From Tetrapyrgos nigripes (lineage: Eukaryota; Basidiomycota; Agaricomycetes; Agaricales; Campanellaceae): a stretch of DNA of 64,000 nt. The DNA lies in contig JAACJM010000067.1 in assembly GCA_013368315.1 (NCBI GenBank), forward strand, positions 124,001 through 188,000, given 5' to 3'. The notes below the pieces were generated by a model. It worked only from the letters and a program-made list of their open reading frames with translations, had not been told where the DNA came from and did no database searches. The translations under genes and the position numbers were made by a program. This document shows, piece by piece, positions 11,342 to 21,953 of the stretch (position 1 is its first letter; the number at the start of each line of letters is the position of its first letter).

Positions 11342-13462
11342 CTAAACAGCTGGCGAATCACTGGATTCAAAAGGAATCTCAATGGTGAACATATCATTAG
11401 TGTTGATGGTAGACTGTTTCAGGTCGTTTAGATATGAGTGAACTTCATTCAGAAACCCGACCATGTCGTTTTTCTGTGAAAAATTCATTGTCAATGTCAG
11501 TGGCCATGGGTGGCATACATACACACCTGGTAAGCTCCATTCGCTCCTGAAGGACTAGGCAAAGCCCAAAAGATTGTTTCGTGGACGGTGTTGGGATCTG
11601 AAGATGACGCAAAGTGAGATACGCGTGTTAGCACTGACCTGTTAAGAGAAAGACTGGAAAATCCAACGTACCAGTCACCCAATCATGCACCAGTTTCATA
11701 TTCATATTTCCAACTACCATCTTCTCCGATCTTGCAAGATCTGTACGTACGACAGATCGCACGATACCCGCTGGGGAACCCAATCCCATGAAACAGACGA
11801 TTCGAGGACGATATTCAGAGACTTTACGAAGGAAGGGTTTTACCACGTCTCGTTGCTCTTGTAGACTCAGTTGTTTTCCCTGGGAGATTCGCGGACGTTT
11901 AGTAGATCTTTGAGTGAACAGTGGTGGTACTCACACTGGCAGTGGGTCTAGATACCAAATCTGTCTACAAAAGCAAAAGATGGCATTGATGAGCGAGATG
12001 AACTGGAGCTCTAGGTTATAACTCGAAGCCCTTACCAATCCAAGATCCAAAAGCCTTGGCAAATTCGGCCCATCTGTGTAGCTTAATTGTTGACCAGAGG
12101 AAAAGTCTGTAAATTAGGGCAACATCGTTACAATGACTCTCGAGAGCTGTATACAAAAGAAGATCGTGACGCACTAGAGAGGCTAAGAGCAGGCCAAAAA
12201 CGATTATTTGGACCAGAGTAGTGGTAGCCATTGCCTCCGGAGGTTTTGCCTGGGCTGGAGGGTGTAACAAATATTCAGATCCTGAGGAGCCCGAAAGAGG
12301 TTGGTAAACATACTTGATCCCGCAGAACACCACTAAAAACGAAAAGTCAAAGACATCGGTAAGAAGTGTTGTGAAGAAGATATGCCATCTACATACCATC
12401 TAAATCCTCAACCATCCGATCATCAATAGGGTTCAGATGAGCGAATTGCTCTGGGGGAGCATACGTAGCTCTCCTTTTGGTCAGCGATGCAGTTCCAAGC
12501 CGCGCTTTAGTAGGTGATCGTGATCGTGAACCTGAGCGCAGACTTCGAGTTGAACGACTCGAAGTGGCCTTCAGCTCAACCTGGATACTTGAGCTTGAAC
12601 TAACATGCGGCATACTGAGGATCTCTTCGGTTTCTTCCACTTTGAGAAGTCGACGAGATCTCTTGGAAGGGCTTGGGCTTTCGGAAGGTAGATCGCGGTT
12701 TTGTTGCCTCTGAGAAGCAGAGGAATCATGATCGATATCGTCTTGGGTTCTTTTTCGTGGTGAACGACGCGGAGTGGGAGTTCGGAGAAAGGAGAGTTCC
12801 TCTTCTTCCTCTTCTTCGTCTACTAAGGTTGCTGCAGATCCGAATTGGGATCTAGAGAGTTTCGTGTCCACCAACAAAGGCTTCAAATTGGCCGCCTCCT
12901 CCTCCTGCTTCAAGCCTTGCAGCCCGATATCCTTCTGCCCAAGCTCACGGTGACGGCGCGATCTCTTCGAAGTTGGACTAAGACTTTCTGAGGATGCTAA
13001 ATCTTTGTCGCCCATCTCCTCGATTTGGCCGCGTTTCCGTGGAGAACGACGAATACTGACACCTGCGGTATTGAGTGTCTCCTGCTCCGTATCCATATCG
13101 ATTTGACCGTGTTTTCGTGGAGAACGGCGAACAGTACTACTGTCGTCGACGTCATAAGCACTGGCCACGGGTACCGAGCCAGTCTTGTCAACGATCGGAA
13201 CTTCGACATAGACACGGACAGTGCGCTTGAAATCGTCTGAGAGAGAGGTGACTTGCGCTGCTGTGGGTCTTTTAGTTGGGCTGGAAGTTGGAGCGGAAGC
13301 AGGAGGAAGCTGCTGAGTACTGCGAGTCCTAGTGCTAACAGTGGTACTAGTAGTACGTGTCGCCGCGGTCCGTCCACGAGATTTTGCTGGTGCAGGAGTC
13401 TTGGAAGACTCTGCCAGTGAATCGCGGCCTTCCACGTTTTTTGTCGACGATCGCGAAACCAT
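11342..13462 (-). CDS. TDG: G/T(U)-mismatch thymine DNA glycosylase (TDG/MUG family)
   Basis: Eight exons: 13462-12397, 12332-12314, 12254-12175, 12106-12036, 11964-11935, 11879-11672, 11597-11527, 11473-11342, giving 558 residues. Family hallmarks appear in order: FCGINPG (about 358-364, with the catalytic Asn), PNNRFWPAL, GLTDLVSRPTAS (about 411-422), RPRIVCFMGLG (about 445-455) and the substrate loop ALPSPSGANGAY (about 503-514). The enzyme would excise T or U opposite G, for example after deamination of methylcytosine. The long N-terminal region is basic and low-complexity with repeated RRSPRK and SPSKRSRR motifs, which look like nuclear-localisation, DNA-contact and CDK sites. The catalytic asparagine codon is split between a 19-nt micro-exon and the next exon. 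The start at 13462 is the first ATG; an upstream TTG in frame is not used. Confidence 0.9.
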
Positions 13463-13933
13463 GACTGCAGAAGCTATATATGCCAACCAGAATTCTTGTA
13501 CAGGGTAAGTATATGATGAACCTGTGAAGACGGAAAAGCGGATTGTTACCTATCGGAAGACCAAAAGGCCAAAAACGTTAATCGTTGCCTGTGGCCAAAA
13601 CAGACAGCAAAGAGGGCTGGGTTTGGACAATCGCAGGACACTGGATCACGCCTGGAGAATGCTGGTGCGCAATGAGATCAGCTACCGAGCCAGCTAAAGG
13701 GCGCACCCGTAAGATAGCCGCTTGATAGTCGCAGTTGAGGAAGACGACAAAACGGCGTGGGATTTCCCCTCCCTATTTATAGGACGAGTGTCTTAGTCTT
13801 GAGTATGAGCTCAAATGTGGCTATTCAGACCCCGGGAAAATATATCCTTTTCTGTCAACACGGCAAACTCGGCACCAAACAAGCTTTCGTCGAGCAACGA
13901 ACCAGTGCCCAGTCCATCAGGATGGCCCACATC
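13463..13933. other. intergenic upstream of TDG
   Basis: Promoter-side sequence of the glycosylase gene. No second gene and no clear TATA box identified. Confidence 0.4.
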
Positions 13934-14975
13934 TAAGGTAGGGCTCACGGACGATTGGCACACGTCACGTGGTGTGACATATGTGACCATACCCCTTTCC
14001 CATCTCCCGCCAAGTCGCAAGTCCGTCGATATGTATATCTATTCTAATGTAGACTCAATGCGTCAATGGGTATATGTACAAGAATAAAATATAAGGATCT
14101 AAACACGATGTCTGACATCCCAATCTGCAAATAAAGACCTCACAGTCTCAGCTTTGTCCATTCCTGGGCTCCCTTCATCATCAAATAGTTTCATCACCTC
14201 CTTCGTTGGTCCTGTCCTGTGGCCTCTATATTTTTGATTAGCATATTCTCCCAAGTTTGCGAGGTTTCTGAGCTTTCTTCTGGGCATTTTTGAGGACGCG
14301 ACTGGAATAAACGCGTCGCGCGTATGGTTTGTTGATCGTAAAAAATGAATAGCCTCCGGCAGTCGTATTTTCTTCGAAATCGGGTCCCGCAGAATCTTAA
14401 TTTAGGCCATAATGAAAACTTCTGTGGCCGCACTTTTCCCATTAAGGTCTATTTACAGGTGCTATAAGTTTTTTGGTACAAATTTGACCGACTGTCACGC
14501 TTGGTCACGTGCCATGTGCCAATCGTCCGTGATAGGGCTGCGGGAAAAAGTCCCCTCAAGTTTTTCCCCGGTTCGGAACAGGTGCGTCCTCTGAAGGGGG
14601 TGTTCGGAACCGTTCCTAACTCCACGTGACCCATAAAACGTGATTTTTCGGCTAATTTTCGCACTCAAGCCGCCGGAGGGCAGCGCTATCGTGCCATATT
14701 GTTGAAGTGGCTCAAGACCCCTCCCAAGCATTTCAACTAGCTAAATTCTTTGTACAGATGCTCCAGGACGTGGCCTAGGATACCCTATGCCCGTCTCACT
14801 CTTTCTTCAGTGGCTAGCCGAAGGCTACACGTGATTTTGTCGCTGGTGTGCCGAACTACCACTCCGGAGGCCCCCTGTTCGGAACTGTCATGTGATCGGT
14901 TATTCACCGGTGAAAAACTTTTTGGGGAATAACTCGGAGTTTTTCCCGCAACCCTAGTCCGTGAGCCCTACCTTA
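13934..14975. mobile_element. MITE with TA target duplication (outer element, interrupted)
   Basis: The left end TAAGGTAGGGCTCACGGAC (13934-13952) is the exact inverse of 14957-14975. Removing the inner insertion at 14533-14956 and one copy of its 8-bp duplication restores a right terminal repeat of about 30 bp that matches the left, including ATTGGCAC against GTGCCAAT at 14515-14523. The flanks are TA on each side, as for Tc1/mariner-type elements. Without the insertion the element is about 610 bp. The interior has no transposase; a 62-codon minus-strand frame at 14099-14287 is of unknown significance. Confidence 0.75.
14533..14956. mobile_element. hAT-type MITE nested in the outer MITE
   Basis: The element starts TAGGGCTGCGGGAAAAAGTC and ends with the inverse of TAGGGTTGCGGGAAAAACTC, two mismatches in 20. 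It is flanked by a perfect 8-bp direct duplication GTCCGTGA at 14525-14532 and 14957-14964. An 8-bp duplication and TAGGG termini fit the hAT superfamily. The interior is non-coding, 424 bp, with a repeated GTTCGGAAC motif. It inserted inside the right terminal repeat of the outer element, so it is the younger of the two. Confidence 0.85.
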
Positions 14976-15325
14976 CCTCTTCAGAGTCAATGATTCAATT
15001 GACTTTTGGGCAACGGGATGAGGACTCGTACCTGCCATTGTACTTCGTCGGACCAGCACTACTTTTTATGTAAAAGTTTCAAAAATCTGCGTTCTTCACA
15101 GACTACATACTACATACTTAGTAAATAATCAGCTCACTTCTCGAAAGAAAAACATACCGTATATTCAAAGCTGTGGAATGACAAAAAAATCAGACGACGT
15201 CGGTGTTCGGATAGGAGTAGTCACCATATTTGGCAATCCCACGTGGTTTTTTTAGAATCAGGCCATTTTAGAGTGGGACGACACTGGGCGTACATATTTT
15301 GAAGGCTTGGACCGCAACCACCACC
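14976..15325. other. upstream region of the SREBP gene
   Basis: Short AT-rich promoter region between the nested MITEs and the SREBP start codon. No gene seen. The MITE pair ends about 350 bp from the start codon and could influence expression, which is inference only. Confidence 0.4.
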
Positions 15326-18300
15326 ATGTCCTTTTCCGCCCCATCGCCCCCAGATACAGCGAGCTCATCATCCTCCCAGCGAAATTCCGCGCATACATCT
15401 CCTCAAATCCCCTCAGCCGACCTTGGAGTAGACCCTTCAGACCCATTTAATCTCCTCATGCACCAATCTCGCAGTTCAGATACTTCAATGGACGATTCTT
15501 CCGGAGAGAGTCTTCCAGATTGGACCCAGCTACCGTCAGTGTGGCCGACATCTACTTTCGATTCTACCTTTGGAGCAGATTCGGACCAGAAAGCATTTAC
15601 GCATATGGACTTTGATATGGGCTTGTCGTCCGACTTTGATTTTGTTTCTTCGATGGGCATAGACCCGAATGCTCTTCAATTCGACAACCAGAAGATGGGC
15701 TTCAGTTACCAGGACTTTAATCCCAATAACCTGCTACCGACGAGTCAATCTTTTCCATTCACTTTCCAAGCTGGCTCTCCAGAGTCAATTACATCTAGTG
15801 ACTCTTCACAGCATCAAAGACGTCTCAGTGTTACGTCGTCTTCGTCTTCCTCTGGAGCTTCACTGTCTCCCATCGTAGAGTCGCGGTCTCCCAGCTTGCA
15901 AGCACAGGAGCAGAGCTCGCCAAGTGCACACAGTGCTGCTGAGGAACTTGCACAACGTGTTCGTCAGTCTGCTGGAGTAATGTGGGCTGTTCCTATGAAT
16001 CAGTCTAACGGTGCAAATACGGGTATGTCATTCTTCTACTATCTCAATTCTTACTTATACTGATAATTTGACAGTGCCTCCCAACTACATACAAACAACA
16101 TCTTCAAGTAGCCCCATCCCTATACCAGCACCTTCTCCTAATAACGCCTTCCTTTCCTCTGGTTCGTCGATCTCATCCGCTGCGTCGACACCACCACCTT
16201 CGACACCACCTCCCTTCACATCGACGGAAAACCTCCAATCCATTGATAAACCCATGCCTGACCTCGTCAGCGCCAATGGAGCCAATGCTACTGGCGCCTC
16301 AATGTCCGTTCTCTCCCGTCCCAAGACAAGCCATACAACTATCGAAAGACGATACCGTACCAACCTAAATGCACGTATCATGAATTTACGTATGGCAGTT
16401 CCAGCTCTTCGGGTTCTAGAAGATCGAGATGGAACGGGAGTTGGTGGTGGAGGGAAGAAAGCTAAAGGAAAGAACGCCACGCTGGGGAGGAATGTGGTGT
16501 TTGGAAGCACAGTACAAGTGAAGAAGGAAGGTGAAGAAGGAGAGGATATGGTTGATGTTATTGATGAGAGAGGGTTTGTGGATGGTGTCAAAGTGGCTAG
16601 GAAGTGTAGTAAAGCGAATGTGTTGGGCAAGGCAGTGGAGTATATTCGGTGGGTAGAATTCTTGTGCTTGCCTTTTTTAGTGCCAGGCTAAACTAACATT
16701 TTACTCGCTTCTTTCAGTGTTCTTAAGAAACGCGAACTCCGTCTCAAACGCGAACAAGAAGGCCTGAAATCACTCGTCAACGGCCTTGTCGGTGGACCTG
16801 CGCTCCTTCGCGAATGGGAACGCGAATGGAGAGAAAAGTTTGGTGGAGAGGAAAGGGACGAGGTCGAAGGTGAAGATATTCAGTATGATGGTAGTGATGA
16901 TGAAGGAGCTGGGAGTGGCGATGATGAAGAAGAAGATGAGAGTACTAGAAAGAGGAAGAAACCAAAAGTCGCTTCTGCTCCTGTGCCGAAGGTACCAAAA
17001 GAGAAGAAGCAACCTCCACCACCACTTCAACCACAGATCATGCCTGACGGGTCTATCGTCATTCCAGAGAAAAGGAAGAGAGGACGGCCAAGGAAGGTTC
17101 AGCCTCAGGCCCAACCTCCACCGCCTGTCACTGCTGCTGTTGTTGTCAGTCCCATTCCTGCTACGCAGGTGATGCAAGGAGGCGATCAGACTATGTTTGT
17201 TCAACAACAACAACAACATCATCATCATCATCCTACTCAGCCGGCGCAGTACCTCCTCGCGACCTTTGCGCTGTTTTCCTTCTTTAATAACCCCTTCTCT
17301 TCTTCATCGTCTTCTCACCCGCCTCCGAATCATACACATACTGGGACGGTTGTTGCTCATGAACATGGCCAGACTGCTACGAGCCCGATAAACTTTGGCG
17401 ACGTCTGGACTGGACAATGGCGATGGCACGATGTCATTCAAGTCTTCCATCTTCTCGTCTCAGTCCTTGTGTTCATGTCCATCGTTCTGCCGTGGTTACC
17501 GATTCCATCAAAGTACTTCTCGTTGTCGTACCTCTCGTCATCGTTCAAGTCGTATCGAACTCGGTCATCGACGTCTGCTTCTGCTACATCGTCGACGTCA
17601 ACATCGGCAACGACCTCAGCTCCAAAGAAACCTCGTTCTCGCTCAGCTTCCCTTGTAGCAGCTCTTTCTCTATCGAAACGAGGAACTGCTGACGAGGTTG
17701 CTGGTATACGAGGTGCTTTAGGTTCACCTGGATCTAGGTCCGGGATTTTTGGGATGTTGTCTATGATGTTGATGATGAAAAAGTCGAAAGAAAATGTAGG
17801 CTTTGAGAAGAAAGGGCTGGAACAACGTGCATGGGTGAGGGTTGGGGAAATATGTGTGCTTGGAGGTAGGTTTCGTTTTTCTGTGTCTGGTCTTGGCCTG
17901 CAACAGTTTTTTTATGCATGCTCATTCTTTCCCCTTTGCTTATTTCTTATTGCAGGCGAAACAAGCACCATAAATCGCGCCTTAACTTGGTGGCACATGC
18001 GTTCGCACCTCTCCTGGTTCACAGCTAGTGCAGCCGATCTCTCCACTCTCGCCTTGGTCGCTTGGCCTCTCGGTCAATTCGCTCGTCGTCATTCTCGCGC
18101 TGTCTGGGACGCTGCTCGTGCGCGTAAAACTCTCAATCACAATCTACCCAGTAGGAACAGTGTGAGTGGAGATAGGGACGGAGGTGTCAACGTCCAAGCC
18201 CGAGCCCACGAGAGGTTGGCGTTGGAGAGTATGAATGTGGACGAGGCGATTGAGGCGATTGAGAAGTTGAAGGAGGATCACAAAATTAGGAATGAAGAGT

Positions 18301-18902
18301 TGAACAAGTATTCCCCAATTGGAGTGTTGGCGTGGATGCTTGTACGCACGAGGGTGAAGAGACATTTGCAGGTTATGTTTGTCAAGGCCGTCCTTCCGAG
18401 GGAGTCTCTTGTCGATGACGAGGACGACACTAAATCCTCTGCCTGTGCTGATGAAAAAGAGGATGATGAGAGAAGAAGAACCATTGAAGCCGCTCGATCT
18501 CTAGGCGGAAAAATGGCCGAACTAGGTGACGTCCTCCAGAAAGTTGGCACGATGGGTGTTTGGGAGCTCGATGACCTCGCTTCGTTTGCAGAAGATGAGG
18601 AACAAGATGAAGAACCGAGTTTGGATACGGAGATCAAGCTCTTACTCAATGCGCTCATTTTGTATCGGCAGATATTCTCTTCTTCAATACTCGAGTCTGC
18701 GGGATATGGATCTGGTGTGTCGATTCTGCTCAGTCCTCCACCGAGTCCGGGGAGTAGGGATATGAAGTTGCATTTGGCTCTGAGGAAGGTGTTGGGGTCT
18801 AGTGTGTTTGATTTGGAGAGTGGACCGCTCGGAGGGGCTTTGGAGGATGCTAGAGATAAGGTTGTTGATATGCTGGTGGAGTCTGAGCGTGCTCGGCGAT
18901 GA
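15326..18902 (+). CDS. sre1: sterol regulatory element-binding protein (SREBP/Sre1-like)
   Basis: Four exons, 15326-16022, 16075-16648, 16718-17865 and 17956-18902, give 1121 residues. ATG at 15326 has a good CACC context. Residues 1-230 are Ser/Pro/acidic, as in an activation domain. The bHLH starts near 314 with HTTIERRYRTNLN, including the tyrosine that distinguishes SREBPs from other bHLH factors. A long inserted loop separates helix 1 from helix 2 (SKANVLGKAVEYIR), followed by a basic zipper. An AT-hook-like KRGRPRK lies near 541 and a polyQ/polyH run near 585. Two hydrophobic segments at about 600-616 and 661-685 would be the membrane hairpin, followed by a long C-terminal regulatory domain. 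By family knowledge it would be an ER membrane-bound factor released by proteolysis under low sterol or oxygen. Confidence 0.9.
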
Positions 18903-19577
18903 TGGGCTCCATGGGGTCCATGAATAGTTTGTTTTATTTCTTTATTGCTTTCTGGCTACTATGTAAGTAGAACTTAGTACACATCTTGTATTATTGTTTT
19001 GTATCTTTGGGACTATTCTCTTCATTACAATACTAGTTAATCTTTGTCATACACCAGTCATTGTATGATCAACGGGTAACAGGCAATGCGCAAGGGACCC
19101 CGGCATGCACGCAGTGATACCCCATTCTCTTCCCTTTCTTTCCCCGACTTCTAATCCCTACTCTGTTCAAACGTCCCAAGCTGAGCTAAAGGTGTAGAAG
19201 ACGATCATCCATACCCAGCATCGTAGTCAGCCTGGAATCCTCCGTCTCAGTAAATTATTCATTCTAGAAAGAGGGGTAGGACTGGATGTGGGGGCCTAAT
19301 GAGCGCAGCGAGCGTTTTTTGGACGAATACGAGTGTTGGATAGGGGACGAAACGCTAAAGAAGTAAGAAAAAGAAGGGATTAGTACGTGTTATATCGAAA
19401 CAAATTTTTGAGGAAAAAATAGTGCGAGAAAGGAAAGGCAGAACGAAACGGTTCCTGAATAATAGAAGGTTTGCGCCAACAGCGTCGATGACGCATACTT
19501 ATACAGATCCATAGTAATATAACACATCTGAAACTAAATTTCCTAGCGAAACACAGCGCCATGGCGGACTGTGTACA
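18903..19577. other. intergenic, no gene seen
   Basis: Region 3' of the SREBP gene. Only short, unstructured open frames. It ends at the 9-bp target duplication of the next MITE. Confidence 0.4.
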
Positions 19578-19586
19578 GTGAAGTTC

Positions 19587-20289
19587 AGCTTCCCCAGTCG
19601 ACCCCCTCTGCCCCAATCATGTGGCTTGCACGTGGTCTACAGGAGACTATAGGAAGCTAGTGGGCATAACTCCCCAACACCGCCGTAGACTATCGGTTAA
19701 GCTTTCAGCCCGGGACTGCTCGACGAGGTTTCGATCCTCTTTTGGTGCATTTTTTTCGGAAATGTTATTGTGTAACAATTTCATTGTTCAAATCCTATTC
19801 ACGGCTATTTTACACTTCAATGAATGAGCAGCAGCCCGTGTCTATTGACATGGTCGGTTAGGTGCCTCAAAAGACATTTCAGTCAGTGCCATGAGATCCA
19901 AACGGCAGGTATAGTACATTCTACATACCCCCAGGCGTTACATTACAGCTAAGAAAGCATTTTGTCATTGCCGGAAATGGTCTGCATCCTCACCTGAGGC
20001 CCCGCCTGAGTGAAGCAAATGACGGGCTTCGGTAGGGCTTTGGTAGTCTCATCAAAGTCTCATACTTACCCAATATTAGGGCTTCGGCGCGTTCACAGTC
20101 TTTCTGCCATCTTGAAAAATTGTATTTAAATTAATTGTACATATAATCTATTTTAGTGCTTTAGATCACCTTTCTATGAGGTAGAAAGTGAGCAAGATGC
20201 GAAAGAGGATTGAGGCGAGGATTTTGAGGCGCGTCAAGAGTCACGTACCATTCACGTGATTGGGGCAGAGGGGGTCGACTGGGGAAGCT
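19587..20289. mobile_element. MITE with 33-bp perfect terminal inverted repeats and 9-bp TSD (Mutator-like)
   Basis: The first 33 bases (beginning AGCTTCCCCAGTCGACCC) are the exact inverse of the last 33, and similarity continues a few bases further inside. A perfect 9-bp direct duplication GTGAAGTTC flanks the element at 19578-19586 and 20290-20298. A 9-bp duplication fits Mutator-like elements. The 703-bp interior has no transposase, so it is non-autonomous. It carries a tRNA-like segment near 19685-19750, listed separately. Confidence 0.88.
19685..19750 (+). other. tRNA-like relic inside the MITE
   Basis: The sequence has an A-box-like TAGACTATCGGTTAAG and a B-box-like GAGGTTTCGATCCTC about 35 nt apart, with GAGG/CCTC pairing round a 7-nt loop, and a CACC..GGTG pair that could be an acceptor remnant. 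The B box has one extra T relative to the consensus and no good anticodon arm forms, so this is not a functional tRNA. It could be a degenerate tRNA or part of a tRNA-derived SINE. Confidence 0.3.
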
Positions 20290-20298
20290 GTGAAGTTC

Positions 20299-21037
20299 CC
20301 GGGGCAAGCTTTTGAGGATTGACAAAAGTAGCCAGGAAGATATCTCCTAAAGTTGAGAAGCTAGAGCAAACCGACCCCGCAGAAAGTAAGCAGCATAGTA
20401 CAGGATGCTTCACAGAAAACCTCAGGGCAAACGCAAATAAAATGCACACCCTGTCAGCCTTCGAAGGTTGAGTCATCCAAAAACCGAGTCCTAAAGATAG
20501 TTCGAGAACCAGCAGCTTCGGGATCAACCGGTTCCATCCAGAGCATCTAGTAGTATTCATTATTCACCACCGTAAATTTAGTGAGGAGTGCACAGAGCCT
20601 TGACATACTGGGATGTTTAGGTAGTTTGGACGTTCGGATTTTGCAAGCGTGACTGGCGTGACAGCGTTACAGTCAACCAAAAAAGTCGGGATATGGACAA
20701 TGACATGGAAATTGATGACAAGCAGGATTGTGGGCCGAGAGGTAGATAAGAGAGCATAAGAGAAAGACACTGGGTCACAGCCGGATCTCTTGAAGCGAAC
20801 CAGAATGAAGAAGTGTACTTTCCCATTGCCTTGCTGCAACCGTTTTGGCGTTGTTGCAACTTGAGGCTCGAAGATGTCGAGAACGAGAGTCCCTAGTTAG
20901 GGGCTATTTCCTATTGTGGCATATCTGCCTCTCTCTTTTCCTAATTTCTTTTCCTTTGATCCTCATAACTCCAAGGCACCCTGACCCGGGTTCAACACAC
21001 GGCTCATATATACCTACAATTCTCGTATCCGACACCC
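20299..21037. other. intergenic, no gene seen
   Basis: Short open frames on the minus strand between 20250 and 20860 lack conserved motifs or plausible splice joins. No transposon ends recognised. Confidence 0.4.
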
Positions 21038-21253
21038 CAGTCGTTTCACCATCTCTGTGTGAACTCCTGGGGTGTGTATCTGCCTTCCAATCTTCATATC
21101 AATACTTAACTGATTGTATTCATATTTACTACAGTACGCTCGTACTAATACGTACCCGCTATCTAACAGGTACTGTAGTAATTCCAGTCGTTTCACCATC
21201 TCTGTGTGAGCTCCTGGGTACGCTCGTACTAATACGTACCCGCTATCTAACAG
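21038..21253. repeat. interleaved two-unit tandem repeat
   Basis: Unit A (about 34 bp, CAGTCGTTTCACCATCTCTG...) occurs at 21038-21071 and 21185-21218 with one or two differences. Unit B (35 bp, TACGCTCGTACTAATACG...) occurs identically at 21135-21169 and 21219-21253. Order is A-spacer-B-spacer-A-B, so the second A and B are directly joined while the first pair is separated by about 63 bp. Confidence 0.8.
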
Positions 21254-21383
21254 AAGACTTGACTAGTTCTGGGAGAAGAGCTTGAAGTTGACACATGGAT
21301 GTGTAAGGAAAGAAAGAACGAACTGATTCAACTGAAGAGGAAGGACAAAAAGGAAAAGGAAATAATGAGGAGAACCAGGCAAA

Positions 21384-21945
21384 TAGTGATGTGCAGGCTT
21401 GGGCTTGAAGCCCGAGCCCAGCTCAAGCCCAAGCCCGGCCTGGCCTTTGAGGAGGGCTTGAGGGCCTGAGGGCTCGGGCTTGATTTCTGAAAGCCCTGAG
21501 CCCAAAGCTCAGGCCCAGGCTTTCAGCGACACTTAGTGACCTGTTACTGACCAATAAAAATTGTCAATAAATAGTTGAAATTTCTTTTTTCAGGCATTCT
21601 CACCAAGTTCTCACACAACTTTACAGTTTCTCAGCATCTAACCATCTTCCTGGGTCATCCCCAGCTGTTATCCACTACTTGTTGGCACCAATAATGTCAG
21701 TTTTGGGTCAGTAAATGCTTAATGTAGGTCAGTAGTTCACTTTGTCTATAATACAAACTTAACTTCAGACTTATCCAACACTTCGATCACAACTTTTTGA
21801 GCAATGACATAATCCTAGTCTGAGCCTGGGCTCAAAGCCTGAGCTGGCCCAAGCCCAACCCTACTGAGGGCTTAGGGCCAGGCTTGGATTCTTGGTGAGC
21901 CCAAGCCCTACAAAGCCCAGCCCAAGCCTGGCCTGCACATCACTA
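21384..21945. mobile_element. hAT-type MITE with 8-bp TSD
   Basis: Terminal inverted repeats TAGTGATGTGCAGGC (21384-21398) and its inverse (21931-21945) are perfect over 15 bp. A perfect 8-bp direct duplication CAGGCAAA lies at 21376-21383 and 21946-21953. The subterminal regions are built of short GGGCTTG/CAAGCCC repeats in both orientations and could fold strongly. The 562-bp element carries no transposase. The 8-bp duplication and TAGTGATG end fit the hAT superfamily. Confidence 0.88.
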
Positions 21946-21953
21946 CAGGCAAA

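Noticed and set aside
16085..17231. Long minus-strand frames (181 and 153 codons) within the SREBP gene
   Set aside because: They are antisense shadows of the Ser/Pro-rich and basic coding sequence of SREBP; composition is low-complexity and no motif is present.
19685..19750. Functional tRNA gene
   Set aside because: B box has an inserted base and no proper anticodon arm or acceptor stem forms; kept only as a tRNA-like relic.
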